A program made the translations under genes and the position numbers. A stretch of 64,000 nt of DNA, from the NCBI RefSeq assembly GCF_018739865.1, contig NZ_JADOER010000008.1, forward strand, positions 62,001 to 126,000, read 5' to 3'. This document shows, in pieces, positions 1 to 8,889 of this stretch (the first letter of the stretch is position 1; every line of letters begins with the position of its first letter). The DNA is from Leptothoe kymatousa TAU-MAC 1615 (GTDB lineage: Bacteria; Cyanobacteriota; Cyanobacteriia; Phormidesmidales; Phormidesmidaceae). The notes under the pieces were generated by a model. It saw only the letters and a list, made by a program, of their open reading frames with translations. It had not been told where the DNA came from and did no database searches.

Positions 1-259
1 GGGGCTATCCCTATCGGAAATTGCCATTGAGCGGGGGCTGCGATTGGGCACCATTATTGACCATATGGAGCATTTGATGGCCGCCAACTATGAGGTGGAT
101 TTGGGGCGGCTGGTGTCGCCAGAACGCCAGGTGCCAATTTTTGAAGCGATTGAAAAGGTGGGGGCCCATTCTTTGAGAGCTATCCGTGAGGAGCTGGGGG
201 ACACCTATGATTACAACGAGATTCGGTTGGTGAGGGCGGCCTGGGAAGGGAAAAAATAA
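1..259 (+). CDS. recQ: RecQ-family DNA helicase, C-terminal end (partial)
   Basis: The reading frame is open from base 2 and its start lies outside the window. The visible 85 residues begin GLSLSEIAIERGLRLGTIID and match the C-terminal helix-turn-helix domain (HTH_40 type) that follows the HRDC region in bacterial RecQ helicases: an SxxEIAxxRGLxxxTIxxH core, then a second helical segment. RecQ unwinds 3'-tailed DNA in recombination and fork repair; the ATPase domains are off the window. The same domain also ends a few RecQ-associated proteins, so identity rests on this tail alone. A gap of 112 bp separates it from the next gene on the same strand. Confidence 0.6.
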   Translation, partial: GLSLSEIAIERGLRLGTIIDHMEHLMAANYEVDLGRLVSPERQVPIFEAIEKVGAHSLRAIREELGDTYDYNEIRLVRAAWEGKK

Positions 260-371
260 ATGCTTTCTGTACTCCTGGGGGATCGGCCGGGGCGGTGATG
301 TTCAATTGCGGGATCCTAAGGCATGATTGATAGGCTGCTTGAGTCTGGTGTGTTGAAACCTTAGTGCCCCT

Positions 372-1511
372 ATGTTGTTTAACTGTTTTGCGACTGTCGC
401 CCGTGGGTTGGAAGAACTGGCCGCCAATGAACTGGAGCGGCTGGGGGCAGACGGGGTGGAACCGGGGTTTTGTGGGGTGGGTTTTCGCTGCGATCGCACC
501 CAGCTGTACAAAATCAACCTATGGGCCCGGCTGCCGTTTCGAATTTTGGTGACGGTGGGAAAAGTGGGGGCCCGCGATCGCGATTCTCTGTACTACGGCA
601 TCCAAAGTATTGACTGGGACATATATTTCTCGCCAGACTATTCCATTGCCGTCAAGGCCACCGGCAAAAATCAGCGCTTAAACCACAGCCACTTCACCGC
701 CCTCCAGGTAAAAAACGCCATCGTCGATCAGCAGCAGGATCGCCATGGGGGCCGTTCCGGGGTGGATACCGAAAGCCCCGACGTGCAGATCAATGTGCAC
801 ATCGACAACAACCAGGCCGTGGTCAGCTTAGATAGCTCCGGCAGTAGTTTGCACCGCCGTGGTTACCGCCCCGCCATGGGGGTGGCCCCCCTAAAGGAAT
901 CCCTAGCCGCCGCCCTAGTGAGCCTGACCGAATGGTCCGGGGATATCGCCTTTTTAGACCCCATGTGCGGCTCGGGCACCCTGCCCATCGAGGCCAGTTT
1001 GCAGGCCCTAAATATTGCGCCGGGGTTGTTTCGCCAGCAATCGGGGCAGCAATTTGGGTTTCAAACCTGGCCCGACTATAAGGAGCCGCTGTGGCAGTCG
1101 CTGGTGGCAGAGGCGGAACAACAGCAGCGAGCTGAGCTGACCGGGCCGGTGCTGGGGTGCGATCGCGACCTAGAGGTGCTCGACCAGGCCCGCACCAACG
1201 CCAGCCACAGTGGTGTGGACAATTACATCGACTTTAGCTACACCGACTTTGCCGACATCGAAGCCCCCGCCGACAGCGGCATTTTGATTTGCAACCCCCC
1301 CTATGGGGAGCGACTGGGGCAGAGCGAAAATTTAGCCCCGTTTTATAAACTCATGGGGGATATTCTCAAACAGCGGTTTAAAGGATGGACCGCCTATATT
1401 TTGAGTGGCAACAAGGCCCTGACCAAGCGCATTGGCCTGCGAACCGCTAGAAAGATTCCGGTCTATAACGGTGCAATTCCGTGTCAGTTTCTAAAATATG
1501 AGCTGTACTAA
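372..1511 (+). CDS. THUMP-domain class I SAM-dependent RNA methyltransferase (RlmL N-terminal-like)
   Basis: This 379-residue protein matches the RlmL/YcbY N-terminal-type methyltransferases, which make N2-methylguanosine in 23S rRNA. Residues about 45-155 form a THUMP RNA-binding domain. The Rossmann methyltransferase domain follows, with the SAM-binding motif DPMCGSGT at 196-203, an acidic LGCDRD motif near 261-266 and the catalytic NPPYGER at 308-314, typical of methyltransferases acting on exocyclic amino groups. Length fits stand-alone cyanobacterial members; the E. coli protein is fused to a second methyltransferase. The ATG at 372 begins the conserved N-terminal FNCFATVARGLE stretch. 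The family is firm; the exact rRNA position modified is inferred from homologues. Confidence 0.88.
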   Translation: MLFNCFATVARGLEELAANELERLGADGVEPGFCGVGFRCDRTQLYKINLWARLPFRILVTVGKVGARDRDSLYYGIQSIDWDIYFSPDYSIAVKATGKNQRLNHSHFTALQVKNAIVDQQQDRHGGRSGVDTESPDVQINVHIDNNQAVVSLDSSGSSLHRRGYRPAMGVAPLKESLAAALVSLTEWSGDIAFLDPMCGSGTLPIEASLQALNIAPGLFRQQSGQQFGFQTWPDYKEPLWQSLVAEAEQQQRAELTGPVLGCDRDLEVLDQARTNASHSGVDNYIDFSYTDFADIEAPADSGILICNPPYGERLGQSENLAPFYKLMGDILKQRFKGWTAYILSGNKALTKRIGLRTARKIPVYNGAIPCQFLKYELY

Positions 1512-1544
1512 AACTATCTGTGCGCGTTTTCACCGGGAAGCACC

Positions 1545-2120
1545 ATGACCATTGCAGCGCCTAAAACCTACACCGCCGAAGACTACCTAGCCTTAGAGGT
1601 GGAGTCCGAGCTGCGCCATGAATTTCGCAATGGGGAAATCGTCGAAATGACAGGGGGCACACCGGAGCACAATGAAATTACAGGAATGTTGATTTTTCTG
1701 TTAAGGGCTAGTTTGCGCAAGCAACCCTACGGTATCTTTTTCACAGATCAACGGCTTTGGATTCCTGACAGGACCGTTTACACCTACCCAGACATGATGG
1801 TGACGCCTCGACCACCAGAACTACAACCTGGGCGAAAAGATACGATTATTAATCCCCTATTGATTGGCGAAACCCTATCGGCCTCTACCCAGGGCTATGA
1901 TCGCGGGCAAAAATTTTCCCACTACCGCACCATCGCATCCCTGCAAGAATATTTACTAATTGACCAATACTCGCCCCATGTGGAGCACTATGTAAAACAG
2001 GCGAGTCAAGAATGGTTATTTCGGGAATACGACGGTTTAGGTGGCTCGTTCGCGCTCACATCCGTGCCGGTTACCATTGCTTTGGCAGAACTCTACGAAA
2101 CCGTCGAGTTTGAAAAATAA
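1545..2120 (+). CDS. Uma2 family endonuclease (DUF820)
   Basis: A 191-residue Uma2 protein, a PD-(D/E)XK-fold family greatly expanded in cyanobacteria whose cellular role is largely unknown. The N-terminal YTAEDYLALE segment, the RHEFRNGEIVEM strand pair and the core are present. The putative catalytic residues are D83 (YPDMMV), E109 (GETLS) and K123 (DRGQKF). The usual VEVLSPST motif reads IGETLSAST here, so its first valine position is altered but the acidic residue is kept. It starts 33 bp after the methyltransferase on the same strand. Its TAA stop coincides with the TA edge of a MITE (2118-2277), so the native C-terminus may have been changed by that insertion. Confidence 0.85.
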   Translation: MTIAAPKTYTAEDYLALEVESELRHEFRNGEIVEMTGGTPEHNEITGMLIFLLRASLRKQPYGIFFTDQRLWIPDRTVYTYPDMMVTPRPPELQPGRKDTIINPLLIGETLSASTQGYDRGQKFSHYRTIASLQEYLLIDQYSPHVEHYVKQASQEWLFREYDGLGGSFALTSVPVTIALAELYETVEFEK

Positions 2121-2277
2121 GTGGGTGAACTCAATCTTTTATAAGATATAAATAAGCAGTTTGACTTCGCAGATTTTGCCCCCAAACCCCCAATTCTGGG
2201 GGCTTTGAGTCTAGCTTCCCCCAGGATTGGGAAGAGGGGGCCTCGATATCTGAAAACTAATTAGGATCACTTACTTA
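2118..2277. mobile_element. MITE, family 1 copy 1 (IS630/mariner-like, TA-flanked)
   Basis: Non-coding element of about 160 bp with imperfect terminal inverted repeats of about 30 bp: left end AGTGGGTGAACTCAATC, right end (reverse complement) AGTAAGTGATCCTAATTAG, each bordered by TA. A second copy with the same ends and middle lies at 54668-54854. TA at both borders is the target duplication expected of IS630/Tc1-mariner transposition. The interior carries the paired strings CCCCCAATTCTGGGGG and CCCCCAGGATTGGG. No transposase is present, so movement would need an enzyme from elsewhere. Confidence 0.7.
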
Positions 2278-2280
2278 GAC

Positions 2281-2316
2281 AAAAAAATTCCTTAGCCCTT
2301 GGCAGGCTAAGGAATT
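2281..2316 (-). terminator. Intrinsic terminator, minus strand
   Basis: Perfect 12-bp stem (AATTCCTTAGCC paired with GGCTAAGGAATT) around a short loop; read on the minus strand it is followed by a run of seven T. It is the last of four related hairpins and lies downstream of the three repeated units at 2335-2812. Confidence 0.75.
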
Positions 2317-2334
2317 CACCTTTGAAAAATAGAC

Positions 2335-2450
2335 AAAAAAATTCCTTAGCCCCGAAAGGCTAAGGAAATCATCAGGGTGCATCTACCATCTATGTCTACG
2401 CCTTAGGCATCAGCCATCAGAACAATTTGAAAAAATTTGAGAAATTGCAT
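2335..2450 (-). ncRNA. Candidate small RNA unit C (third of a tandem array)
   Basis: On the minus strand this copy runs from the AT-rich box at 2450 through a conserved core (GATGCCTAAGGCGTAGACA, then TAGATGGTAGATGCACCCTG) into the hairpin CCTTAGCC-tttc-GGGGCTAAGG and a T run. Two more copies lie at 2552-2666 and 2731-2812. The conserved core with its own terminator in each copy suggests a duplicated small RNA, but no transcript can be seen from sequence and no known RNA family was recognised. The alternative is a degenerate terminator repeat downstream of the EEP gene. Confidence 0.4.
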
Positions 2451-2551
2451 CGTGGGTGTGGCAGTTTGGGTTTGCCAGTTTGGGTGCGGCCTTTGGAGTG
2501 CGGCAGTTTGCAAACTCTGCCACCAGGGCCAGGCTCTAGGGATTTTTAAAC

Positions 2552-2666
2552 AAAAAAAATCCCTAGCCCAGTGGGCTAAGGAAATCATCAGGGTGCATCT
2601 ACCATCTATGTCTACGCCTTAGCCATCAGCCATCAGAACAATTTGAAAAAATCTGAGAAATTGCAT
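2552..2666 (-). ncRNA. Candidate small RNA unit B (second of a tandem array)
   Basis: Almost identical to unit C over about 85 nt, including the upstream AT-rich box CAATTTCTCAGATTTTTTC. On the minus strand the core starts GGCTAAGG and ends in a 9-bp hairpin, CCTTAGCCC-act-GGGCTAGGG, followed by eight T. The first GGCTAAGG is complementary to the CCTTAGCC arm of the terminator, so the RNA could either close into one long hairpin or form the terminator. A further inverted repeat (CTAGGGATTTTT / AAAAATCCCTAG) overlaps its 3' edge at 2535-2566. Confidence 0.42.
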
Positions 2667-2730
2667 TGGGGGTGGGGACGATTGTCTAGCAATACCCAGG
2701 TTCAGCAATGCCAGTTTCGAAAAAAAGAGC

Positions 2731-2812
2731 AAAAAAAATCCCTAGCCCAGTGGGCTAAGGAAATCATCAGGGTGCATCTACCATCTATGTCTACGCCTTA
2801 GCCATCAGACGT
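2731..2812 (-). ncRNA. Candidate small RNA unit A (first of a tandem array)
   Basis: This copy shares the core and terminator with units B and C, but its upstream sequence differs before CTGATGGCTAAGG. That places the conserved 5' boundary near 2803-2812 and defines a unit of roughly 80 nt. It ends in the hairpin CCTTAGCCC-act-GGGCTAGGG plus eight T on the minus strand. It starts about 45 bp downstream of the stop codon of the minus-strand EEP gene. Confidence 0.42.
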
Positions 2813-2856
2813 CAGGACGTTTTCGAGATGGTAGAATTTTTTTTTAGCTGGCACCC

Positions 2857-3846
2857 CTAAGAGCCGTGGGCAATCCCTAAGGTCACGTGGGCAATCCCTA
2901 AGGTCACGTGCAATGGCAGGTGGTCGGAGCCAATGTAGGGACCGGTGAACCGATGCAGCACCCCCAAGTCGCGGCTGTGCAAACAATGATCAATCGCAAT
3001 TTGCAGCAAAAATGGCAGGTCACCGGGCCAGGTCATTTGCCCAATGTGGCCCTGCTGGGAATTTTGCAGATTGCCCTGGCGTTGCATGGTGCCCATGCGG
3101 CGGGACCAGGGGGTGGAGTTAAAATCCCCGATAATTACCACCGACTTTTGGGCATCCATCTGGCGGCGAGCCCAGTCTGTCACCGCTTGAAATTCAATAT
3201 TTTGAAAGTGTGAGCCCCGGACAGTACCCGGTCGGGTCAGGTGAATGCTCATCAAACTAATACGTTGGGAGCCAAGTTGAATATCCACCGTGAGTAAAGG
3301 TCGCTGGGAGTAGTTGGGCACCTGAATAATCTGCTTGCTGAGAATCTTTAGGGATGAACCTTGGGGCACAAACATAGCGCTGCCGTGGGATATCACTTTA
3401 GGTTCTGCCGCCACCAGGCGATAGTGGGTCAGGCCTTCAACAATCTGAGGTAGGGTGGTCGGGGTGATTTCCTGCAAAAAGACAATATCTGCAGTTTGAC
3501 GATTCACATAGTCAATGGCGGCGGTGGGCTGGGGATTTGTGTGGTCAATATTGGCGTGGAGTACCGTGAGCGTGTCCACCGCTGCCAGCCCAGGTTGCGC
3601 TGGCCAAGCCAAGGATAAAATCAGCGCCCCATTAATGGCCATGGGCACCAGCCATAGGATGAACCAGCGTTGACGTTGCCAGACGCCGATGGCCATGAGC
3701 AATAGCAGTAGCCAACAATATTGCCAACGGAAATGGCCCAGTAGCTCAAAGCGCCACCATAGTTGCTCGGCAAATCCTAATAGGGTGGCAAGGGTAATTA
3801 GCCCCCCTGCGAAAAGACACAATCGGGAAAGGGGTAGACGAACCAT
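2857..3846 (-). CDS. Membrane-anchored endonuclease/exonuclease/phosphatase (EEP) family protein
   Basis: A 329-residue protein with three hydrophobic segments near the N-terminus (about 10-27, 43-56, 60-80) and then an EEP (DNase I-like) domain from about 93. Metal and catalytic motifs are visible: E126 in FLQE, GDFN at 240-243, IDH at 285-287 and SDHLP at 307-311. The domain probably faces outside the cytoplasm. EEP enzymes cleave phosphodiesters in nucleic acids, phosphoinositides or sphingomyelin; the substrate here is unknown. The C-terminus ends in a duplicated HVTLGIA heptad encoded by a short tandem repeat, which looks like a recent slippage. It is divergent from the GT2 gene at 3998. 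Confidence 0.82.
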   Translation of the reverse strand: MVRLPLSRLCLFAGGLITLATLLGFAEQLWWRFELLGHFRWQYCWLLLLLMAIGVWQRQRWFILWLVPMAINGALILSLAWPAQPGLAAVDTLTVLHANIDHTNPQPTAAIDYVNRQTADIVFLQEITPTTLPQIVEGLTHYRLVAAEPKVISHGSAMFVPQGSSLKILSKQIIQVPNYSQRPLLTVDIQLGSQRISLMSIHLTRPGTVRGSHFQNIEFQAVTDWARRQMDAQKSVVIIGDFNSTPWSRRMGTMQRQGNLQNSQQGHIGQMTWPGDLPFLLQIAIDHCLHSRDLGVLHRFTGPYIGSDHLPLHVTLGIAHVTLGIAHGS

Positions 3847-3997
3847 ACATTTAGAGGAACTCGAAGAATTGGTATTTTACAGAAATTCGCCCTTGACGTC
3901 TGTTTCTACGTTCGTGCGGCCAAAACCTGGCGGCCCCTGAAAGTCTCGGGGATGAATTTGGCACAATAACCAAGAGCGCTTAGCGAGGCTAGAGGCT

Positions 3998-4945
3998 ATG
4001 GATCCAGACCAGATATCGTTCAGCATTGTGATTACCACCTACAACCGGGTGGCGCTATTGCAGCGCGCGATCGCAACCGCCCTAGGGCAAACGTTTCCCT
4101 GTGAAGTGATCGTGGTGGACAACGCCTCGACCGACGGCACCCAAGAATATGTGGAAAGCCTGGGAGAGCGGGTGGTCTATCACCGCAACGACACCAATAT
4201 CAACCATTCCGGGGCTGTGAATGTGGGGGTGGAACGGGCCACAGGCACCTGGATCAAGCTGGTGGACGACGACGATTACCTAGCCCCCAACTGCATTGAA
4301 ACCATGGTGCAGGCCATTGGGCAGCGCCCCGAAGCCGTAATTTGCTCTTGCCAGGCCGCCCAGGTGGACACCGACGGCGAAGAACTCAGCCGCACCCCCA
4401 TCACCGGTCCGGGGGAGGTATTTTATATTCCCCAGGCCGATATCCACTACGGCATGTTTTTAGAGGTGGTTCCCTTTGGCACCCCGATTCAGGTGGCGGT
4501 GCGTCGAGATGCCTTTATCAAGTCCGGCGGTTGGGACATCGCCATGACCGGCTTTGACGATATCGATTCCTGGATTCGGGTGGCGGACCACGGCGATGCC
4601 TTGTTTGTAAACAAGTGCCTCACCTATCGCACCGTGTGGCCCGGTGGCTATGACCAAAAAATAACCCTACGCACCCGGCTGAATACCAATATCCTAATTA
4701 AAGAGCGCATCTACCAACACGTTAGTCCCAAACATCGAGCGAAGCTGCCCACGCTGCAAACCATTCGCCAGTACCTCAGCCTCCACTGGATGATTGTGGC
4801 CCTCAAACAAAAGCAACTGGCCAGTGCCCTGCGCTTTAGCCTGCCGGCCATGTTTTCCCCCAGGGCCTGGCTGCTGTTGCAAAAGGCGGTTAATTTTCGT
4901 AAGCAAAAGGCCACCCCCGCCATTGCTAAGCTAGTGCTTGAATAG
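3998..4945 (+). CDS. Glycosyltransferase family 2 (GT-A fold)
   Basis: A 315-residue cytoplasmic GT2 enzyme with no clear membrane segment. The N-terminal nucleotide-sugar domain shows SIVITTYNR (9-17), the VVDNASTDGT loop (39-48) and the metal-binding DDDD at 90-93 (KLVDDDDYL). The motif GFDDIDSWIR near 185-195 is in the usual position of the catalytic acidic pair. Such enzymes transfer a sugar from a nucleotide donor to a glycan or lipid acceptor; donor and acceptor cannot be told. It ends 46 bp before the large WD40 gene on the same strand and is 18 kb from the polysaccharide cluster, so a direct role there is uncertain. Confidence 0.85.
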   Translation: MDPDQISFSIVITTYNRVALLQRAIATALGQTFPCEVIVVDNASTDGTQEYVESLGERVVYHRNDTNINHSGAVNVGVERATGTWIKLVDDDDYLAPNCIETMVQAIGQRPEAVICSCQAAQVDTDGEELSRTPITGPGEVFYIPQADIHYGMFLEVVPFGTPIQVAVRRDAFIKSGGWDIAMTGFDDIDSWIRVADHGDALFVNKCLTYRTVWPGGYDQKITLRTRLNTNILIKERIYQHVSPKHRAKLPTLQTIRQYLSLHWMIVALKQKQLASALRFSLPAMFSPRAWLLLQKAVNFRKQKATPAIAKLVLE

Positions 4946-4991
4946 GAACAAATTGCCAACTCCTGCCCCGTTTTGCCCCTGACGTCACCCC

Positions 4992-7900
4992 ATGACCCTC
5001 ACCATTCCCTCCTACCAAGTCGGCGGTAGTCTCCATGCCCAGGCGCCCACCTATATCAAGCGCCAGGCCGACGATTATCTCTACGAAAGTCTAGGTCGAG
5101 GAGAGTTTTGCTATGTGTTTAACACACGGCAAATTGGCAAATCGAGCCTGCGGGTAAGAACCAAGGACCGGCTGCAACGCGATGGGGTATGCTGTGCGGC
5201 CATTGACCTCACCAATCTTGGCAGTGACCATGCCACCGCCGAAACCTGGTACATGGGCATTGCGGCGGAGCTATGGCGCAGCCTCAAGCTGGCCGGAAAT
5301 TTTCAGCAGTGGTGGCAACAGGGGGACAGCCTATCTGCGGTGCACCGCCTAGAACGATTTATGAAGGATGTGGTGCTGAAGCAAATCGAGGCAGACCGCA
5401 TCGTTATTTTTATTGACGAAATTGACAGTGTGCTGGCGCTGCCGTTTCCGGCGGATGATCTGTTTACCCTAATTCGCTACTGCTACAACCAGCGGGTGGA
5501 CAACCCCCAATATCGACGGTTGAGCTTTGCGCTGTTTGGTGTGGCCACACCGACGGACCTGTGCCACAACCCCAACCGCACACCGTTTAACATCGGCACC
5601 GCCATTGAACTGGGGGGCTTTACCCTAGATGAGGCCATGCCCCTAAGCCAGGGTCTGTTTCCCACGGTGAGCAACCCGGTGGAAACCCTGGATTATATTT
5701 TGGCCTGGACCAATGGCCAGCCCTTTTTGACCCAAAAGCTGTGCCAGCTGGTGGTGAATAAACTCTCGTCGCGCCCCGGCGTCTACGTAGAACAACCCTG
5801 GGTGGATGGGTTAGTGCGTACCCAGCTAATCAGAAACTGGGAATCCCAGGATGAGCCCCCCCATCTGCGGATTATCCAAGATCGGCTGCTCTCTCGCTCC
5901 CAGCTAATTAGCCGTCTGTTGGGCTGTTATAAAAAGTTGTTGTCCAACCAGTCGCTAACCCTAGAAGACAACCACCTTAAAGAAGAGTTGTTGCTGTCGG
6001 GGCTGATTGTGAAACAAGCCGGCCAATTAGTCGTGCGCAATCAGCTCTATCGTAAAGTCTTTAACGACGACTGGGTCGATTACCACTTGGGGCGTCTGCG
6101 TCCCTATTCCCAAGCCTTTGATGCCTGGGTGCAGTCGAAACAACAGGATCGTTCGCGACTGTTGCGGGGGCAGTCCTTAATCGAAGCCCAGGCTTGGGCC
6201 AAGGATCAACAGCTGAGCGATTTAGACTATAAATTTCTCTCGGACAGTGAGGCGGTAGATCGCCAGGAAGTGCAGCAGGCATTGGAATCGGAGCGTCTAA
6301 AAGAACTTGAAGCCAAGCTGGAAGCCGAGCGGCGCAATGTCACTTTGCAGCGCTTTTTGCTCGTGGGCATGGGCATAGCATTTTTGAGCATTACCAGTGT
6401 GGCCATGTTGGCCTATCGCCAGTCGCGGCAGACCATGCTCACCCGGCAGGACAACCAAAACAACCAGGCCCTGTCCGTTAGCTACTATGCCGACGCCCTC
6501 TACAACCGCAACAACCGCCTACAGTCGCTGTTGGAGGCGGTGCGGGCGGGACGACAGATCCAGCGTTTGCCCAGCCCCCAGCCCCTAGTGAAGCAACAGG
6601 TGGAGAGAACCCTGCGACGGGCTATCCAAGGCATTGCGGAGGCCAACCAGCTGCGGGGCCATCGGGCCCCCGTCTACGGTGTCGCCTTTAGCCCCGATGG
6701 TCGCTACATTGCCTCGGCCAGCTGGGACAATACCCTCAAACTGTGGCATGCCGATGGCCAGTTGATTACCACCCTGAGCGGCCATACCAATGCGGTGTGG
6801 GATGTGGCCTTTAGCCCCGATGGGGAGTATTTGGTATCGGCCAGTGCCGACGCCACGGTAAAAATTTGGCCCATCACCTATGAGAACGAGCTGCCCGGTG
6901 TGGTGGGGCCGCCGATGACTTTGCGGGGCTATGAAGGGCGAGTCAATGCGGTGGATGTGGCCCTCGATAGCCAGACCTTTGTCACCGGTGGCGAGGACGG
7001 TTCCCTGAAGCTGTGGGATCGCACGGGGGAGCTGCTGCTCGATATCCAGGCCCACGGAGCCAGCGTTACCCAGGCCATCATTAGCCCCGATGGTCTGACG
7101 TTGGCCACCGCCAGCGAAGACCAAACCATTCGCCTGTGGGATGCCACCAGCGGTGAGAAAATCCAGGAGCTGCGGGGACACCAGGCCGGTGTTTATGGGT
7201 TGGCCTTTACCCCCAACGGCCAGGTGCTGGCCTCTGGCAGTGACGACAAAACGATTAAGCTGTGGTCCCTGGTGGGGCAGCGGGACGGCGCCACCGCCGA
7301 TGATGATGATGCCCAAACCATACAGCCCATTACCCTAGACGGCCACCAGGATCGGGTGTGGAATCTGCAGTTTAGTCCCGATGGGCTGCAGCTGGCCTCC
7401 ACCAGTTGGGATAACACGGTGAAGCTATGGACCAGCAGCGGCACCCTGGTGACCACCCTCAAGGGCCACGACGCGGGCACCTGGAGCATTGATTTTAGCC
7501 CCGATGGTCAGGTGTTGGCCTCCAGCAGTGATGACGCTACGGTGCGGCTGTGGCGGTTGGATAAAATTCATCGCACCCTCCATGGCTATTCCGGTCCGGT
7601 GACGGGGCTGGCGGTGCATCAGCGGACATTGGCCGCGGGCAGCTGGGATAAAACCGTTCGCCTGTGGGATTGGCAGGGGAGCCTACTGGCCGTGCTGCGG
7701 GGGCACACCGATCGGATTCGCCAGGTGGCCTTTAGCCCCGATGGCGGTATGTTGGCCTCTGCCAGTGCCGATAAGACGGTAAAACTGTGGCGTCCGGAGG
7801 GGGCGTTGCTCCACACCCTCAAGGACCATGGCGATCGCGTTTGGGGGGTGGCCTTTAGCCCCGAGGGGGATGAAATCGCATCGGCCAGCTGGGATAGCAC

Positions 7901-8555
7901 AATCAAGCTATGGACCTCGGGGGGGGAACTCGTGCGCACCCTTGTGGGTCATCGAAATCGGGTTTATGGGGTGGCCTATAGCCCCGATGGCGAATATCTG
8001 GTGTCCGCCGGGTGGGACCACACCATCAAAATATGGAACCGCCGGGGCGAACTGCAGAAAAGCATCCATGGCCATCGGTCGCCCATTTGGGCGGTGGCCG
8101 TGAGCCCCGATAGCCAGGTGATCGCTTCGGCCAGTGCGGACCACACGGTGCGGCTGTGGTCCATCGAAGGCAAGCCCCTGGCCACCCTGAGCGGTCATCG
8201 GGCCAGGGTCCATGGGGTGGCCTTTAGCCCCGATGGTCAGCTAATTGCCTCCACTAGCTACGATCGCACCGTACGTATCTGGCAATTGGACGGCACTTTA
8301 GTTACCACGCTTTATGGGCATAATGGGTTCACCTGGGGGGTAGCCTTTAGTCCAGATGGACAAACGCTAGTGTCCAGTGGCCACGATCGACAGATGATTT
8401 TGTGGGATTGGCAAGACAACCGTAGTTTTGAGCAACTTTTGGAGGATAGCTGCCGCTGGCTCGATAATTATTTAGCTTATGGAGATAATTTATCCGATGC
8501 GGATCGACAGCTGTGCACCCGGGGGATCGGTGGGGGAGATCTAGGTGGTATCTAG
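4992..8555 (+). CDS. AAA-like ATPase with transmembrane helix and 14 WD40 repeats (STAND-type)
   Basis: A 1187-residue multidomain protein. Residues 8-400 are an AAA-like (AAA_35) NTPase with a P-loop RQIGKSSL near 45-52 and Walker [10 protein letters not shown] near 136-145. A charged coiled-coil segment precedes one transmembrane helix (about 454-475). From about 553 to 1146 there are 14 WD40 repeats with GH...SPDG...W(D) signatures; repeats 3 and 8 are the most diverged. Fourteen blades would make two seven-bladed propellers. The plan, NTPase then membrane anchor then sensor propellers, is that of cyanobacterial STAND signalling proteins, in which the repeats bind a ligand and the ATPase switches state. 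No effector domain was recognised, so the output is unknown. Confidence 0.85.
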   Translation: MTLTIPSYQVGGSLHAQAPTYIKRQADDYLYESLGRGEFCYVFNTRQIGKSSLRVRTKDRLQRDGVCCAAIDLTNLGSDHATAETWYMGIAAELWRSLKLAGNFQQWWQQGDSLSAVHRLERFMKDVVLKQIEADRIVIFIDEIDSVLALPFPADDLFTLIRYCYNQRVDNPQYRRLSFALFGVATPTDLCHNPNRTPFNIGTAIELGGFTLDEAMPLSQGLFPTVSNPVETLDYILAWTNGQPFLTQKLCQLVVNKLSSRPGVYVEQPWVDGLVRTQLIRNWESQDEPPHLRIIQDRLLSRSQLISRLLGCYKKLLSNQSLTLEDNHLKEELLLSGLIVKQAGQLVVRNQLYRKVFNDDWVDYHLGRLRPYSQAFDAWVQSKQQDRSRLLRGQSLIEAQAWAKDQQLSDLDYKFLSDSEAVDRQEVQQALESERLKELEAKLEAERRNVTLQRFLLVGMGIAFLSITSVAMLAYRQSRQTMLTRQDNQNNQALSVSYYADALYNRNNRLQSLLEAVRAGRQIQRLPSPQPLVKQQVERTLRRAIQGIAEANQLRGHRAPVYGVAFSPDGRYIASASWDNTLKLWHADGQLITTLSGHTNAVWDVAFSPDGEYLVSASADATVKIWPITYENELPGVVGPPMTLRGYEGRVNAVDVALDSQTFVTGGEDGSLKLWDRTGELLLDIQAHGASVTQAIISPDGLTLATASEDQTIRLWDATSGEKIQELRGHQAGVYGLAFTPNGQVLASGSDDKTIKLWSLVGQRDGATADDDDAQTIQPITLDGHQDRVWNLQFSPDGLQLASTSWDNTVKLWTSSGTLVTTLKGHDAGTWSIDFSPDGQVLASSSDDATVRLWRLDKIHRTLHGYSGPVTGLAVHQRTLAAGSWDKTVRLWDWQGSLLAVLRGHTDRIRQVAFSPDGGMLASASADKTVKLWRPEGALLHTLKDHGDRVWGVAFSPEGDEIASASWDSTIKLWTSGGELVRTLVGHRNRVYGVAYSPDGEYLVSAGWDHTIKIWNRRGELQKSIHGHRSPIWAVAVSPDSQVIASASADHTVRLWSIEGKPLATLSGHRARVHGVAFSPDGQLIASTSYDRTVRIWQLDGTLVTTLYGHNGFTWGVAFSPDGQTLVSSGHDRQMILWDWQDNRSFEQLLEDSCRWLDNYLAYGDNLSDADRQLCTRGIGGGDLGGI

Positions 8556-8889
8556 AAAGACCAATAGGATCTTCCTTTAAATTACTTTTTTAGCCTTACA
8601 GATTTTCGGTGTTTTCCCTTAAATTGCTTTCATAGCGAACAAGTCTGTTGGTCATTTATCAATTGGTGGTTCTGGTTACGCGGCTAGAGATATCTAGGGC
8701 TACGGTTACGCAATTTAATAGTTTACATTTGTTGTTCTTGCTGAGCCGAGGTTCCTGAAAACACCTTTGTTCAACAACTTTTGTTACTTCAAGTGGTGAT
8801 TTCAATTAGCAAGGCGGCTTTACAGCCATGTTCCCAACGCCGTATTCGGCATCGCCACACGCTTTAGGACTCTCAGGAGGTATGGTTTT
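8556..8889. other. Intergenic region upstream of the pseudo-receiver gene
   Basis: This 334-bp stretch is moderately AT-rich. I see no ORF, repeat family or clear hairpin terminator, apart from the strong Shine-Dalgarno at its end. It presumably carries the promoter and leader of the gene at 8890. Confidence 0.4.
8875..8880 (+). promoter_or_regulatory. Strong Shine-Dalgarno (AGGAGG)
   Basis: AGGAGG lies nine bases before the ATG at 8890. A second ATG at 8882 is out of frame and hits a stop after three codons (its TGA overlaps the true ATG), giving a minimal overlapping upstream ORF. The strong site decides the start at 8890. Confidence 0.7.

Noticed and set aside
2403..2622. Small open frames on both strands inside the terminator array
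   Set aside because: They run through hairpins and repeated units, and their sequence follows the repeats rather than any protein family.
6585..8213. Long antisense frames opposite the WD40 repeats
   Set aside because: Shadow frames created by the GC-rich repeated codons of the real gene.
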